A stretch of DNA of 5,609 nt from an uncultured Burkholderiaceae bacterium (lineage in GTDB: Bacteria > Pseudomonadota > Gammaproteobacteria > Burkholderiales > Burkholderiaceae_C), in assembly GCA_938022295.1 (NCBI GenBank), contig CALIDR010000105.1, positions 1 through 5,609 on the forward strand, written 5' to 3'. Below are positions 5,250 through 5,609 of the stretch, piece after piece (the stretch's first letter is position 1; each line of letters starts with the position of its first letter). A model generated the notes under the pieces. It was not told the DNA's origin and made no database searches. It worked only from the letters and a program-made list of their open reading frames with translations. The position numbers and the translations under genes were made by a program.

Positions 5250-5609
5250 ATGGACAAGCTGCACGCCGTCAAGGGCATGAACGACATCCTGCCGCCGGAA
5301 TCGGCGCGCTGGGAGTGGCTCGAGGAGCGCCTGCGCCGCCTGATGGCGCGCTACGGCTACCAGAACATCCGCACGCCGCTCGTGGAGCCGACCGCGCTGT
5401 TCGTGCGCGGGCTCGGCGAGGTGACCGACATCGTCGAGAAGGAGATGTACTCGTTCGTCGACGCGATGAACGGCGACCATCTCTCGCTGCGGCCGGAGAA
5501 CACCGCCGGCGTCGTGCGGGCGACGATCGAGCACTCGCTGCTGCACGACGGCGGCAAGCGGCTGTACTACATGGGGCCGATGTTTCGCCACGAGCGCCCG
5601 CAGAAGGGC
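5250..5609 (+). CDS. hisS: Histidyl-tRNA synthetase, N-terminal part (3' end outside window)
   Basis: This class II synthetase attaches histidine to tRNA-His in the cytoplasm. The frame is open from ATG 5250 to the window edge, giving exactly 120 codons of a protein that is normally about 420-450 residues. The N-terminus MDKLHAVKGMNDILPPES matches the family (E. coli KNIQAIRGMNDYLPGE). Motif 1 lies at about 40-60 (NIRTPLVEPTALFVRGLGE), then VEKEMYSF (62-69), the substrate-binding RPENTAG (81-87; Glu83 and Thr85 as in E. coli) and the start of motif 2, MGPMFRHERPQKG (108-120), with Arg113 in the FRxE core. The histidine-specific HisA loops, motif 3 and the anticodon domain lie beyond the edge. 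No Shine-Dalgarno sequence precedes the ATG; the start rests on homology. The 66-base gap to ispG leaves open whether hisS shares its transcript. Confidence 0.97.
   Translation, partial: MDKLHAVKGMNDILPPESARWEWLEERLRRLMARYGYQNIRTPLVEPTALFVRGLGEVTDIVEKEMYSFVDAMNGDHLSLRPENTAGVVRATIEHSLLHDGGKRLYYMGPMFRHERPQKG

Noticed and set aside
3183..5591. Very long open frame on the minus strand (about 800 codons) opposite rodZ, ispG and hisS
   Set aside because: It lies opposite three genes with clear family motifs, its translation is rich in Arg, Ala, His and Val without any recognisable domain, and stop codons are rare in all frames at this GC content.

Overview
The window is a dense, all-plus-strand stretch of very GC-rich DNA (roughly 70% G+C by eye). 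It comes from a proteobacterial chromosome, most likely a betaproteobacterium of the order Burkholderiales. The assignment rests on gene order (rluB-like, ndk, rlmN, pilW, rodZ, ispG, hisS), on the IspG and HisRS sequence style (for example RPENTAG in HisRS) and on the composition. No rRNA or tRNA gene, insertion sequence, integrase, CRISPR array or other sign of mobile or accessory DNA is visible. This is ordinary core-genome territory.

Layout. Positions 1-408 hold the 3' end of a gene that begins outside the window: a low-complexity tail with three copies of a 20-residue repeat and an Arg/Gly-rich end, probably the C-terminus of the 23S rRNA pseudouridine synthase RluB. A 68-base gap (409-476) is the only AT-richer patch; it carries a possible -10 element and the one clear Shine-Dalgarno sequence. 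It leads into ndk (477-902), then rlmN (911-2149), pilW (2170-3009), rodZ (3002-3865, overlapping pilW by 8 bases) and ispG (3885-5183). After 66 bases containing a GC hairpin comes hisS (from 5250), which runs off the right edge. No gene-free stretch exceeds 70 bases.

How the genes fit together. The close spacing from ndk to ispG suggests co-transcription. The products are housekeeping proteins: nucleotide balance (Ndk), rRNA/tRNA modification and charging (RluB, RlmN, HisRS), envelope and cell shape (PilW lipoprotein, RodZ) and isoprenoid precursor synthesis (IspG). IspG feeds the undecaprenyl carrier needed for the wall synthesis that RodZ helps organise. The block matches a well-known conserved proteobacterial neighbourhood (E. 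coli has rlmN-rodZ-ispG-hisS; pseudomonads add pilF/pilW between rlmN and rodZ).

I found no convincing undescribed system. The unusual points are local: the repeat tail of the first gene, a Gly/Ala/Pro/Arg-rich insertion of about 27 residues just before the radical-SAM cysteines of RlmN whose DNA contains a G-quadruplex-type motif, a seven-threonine run after the PilW lipobox, and the near absence of Shine-Dalgarno sequences downstream of ndk.
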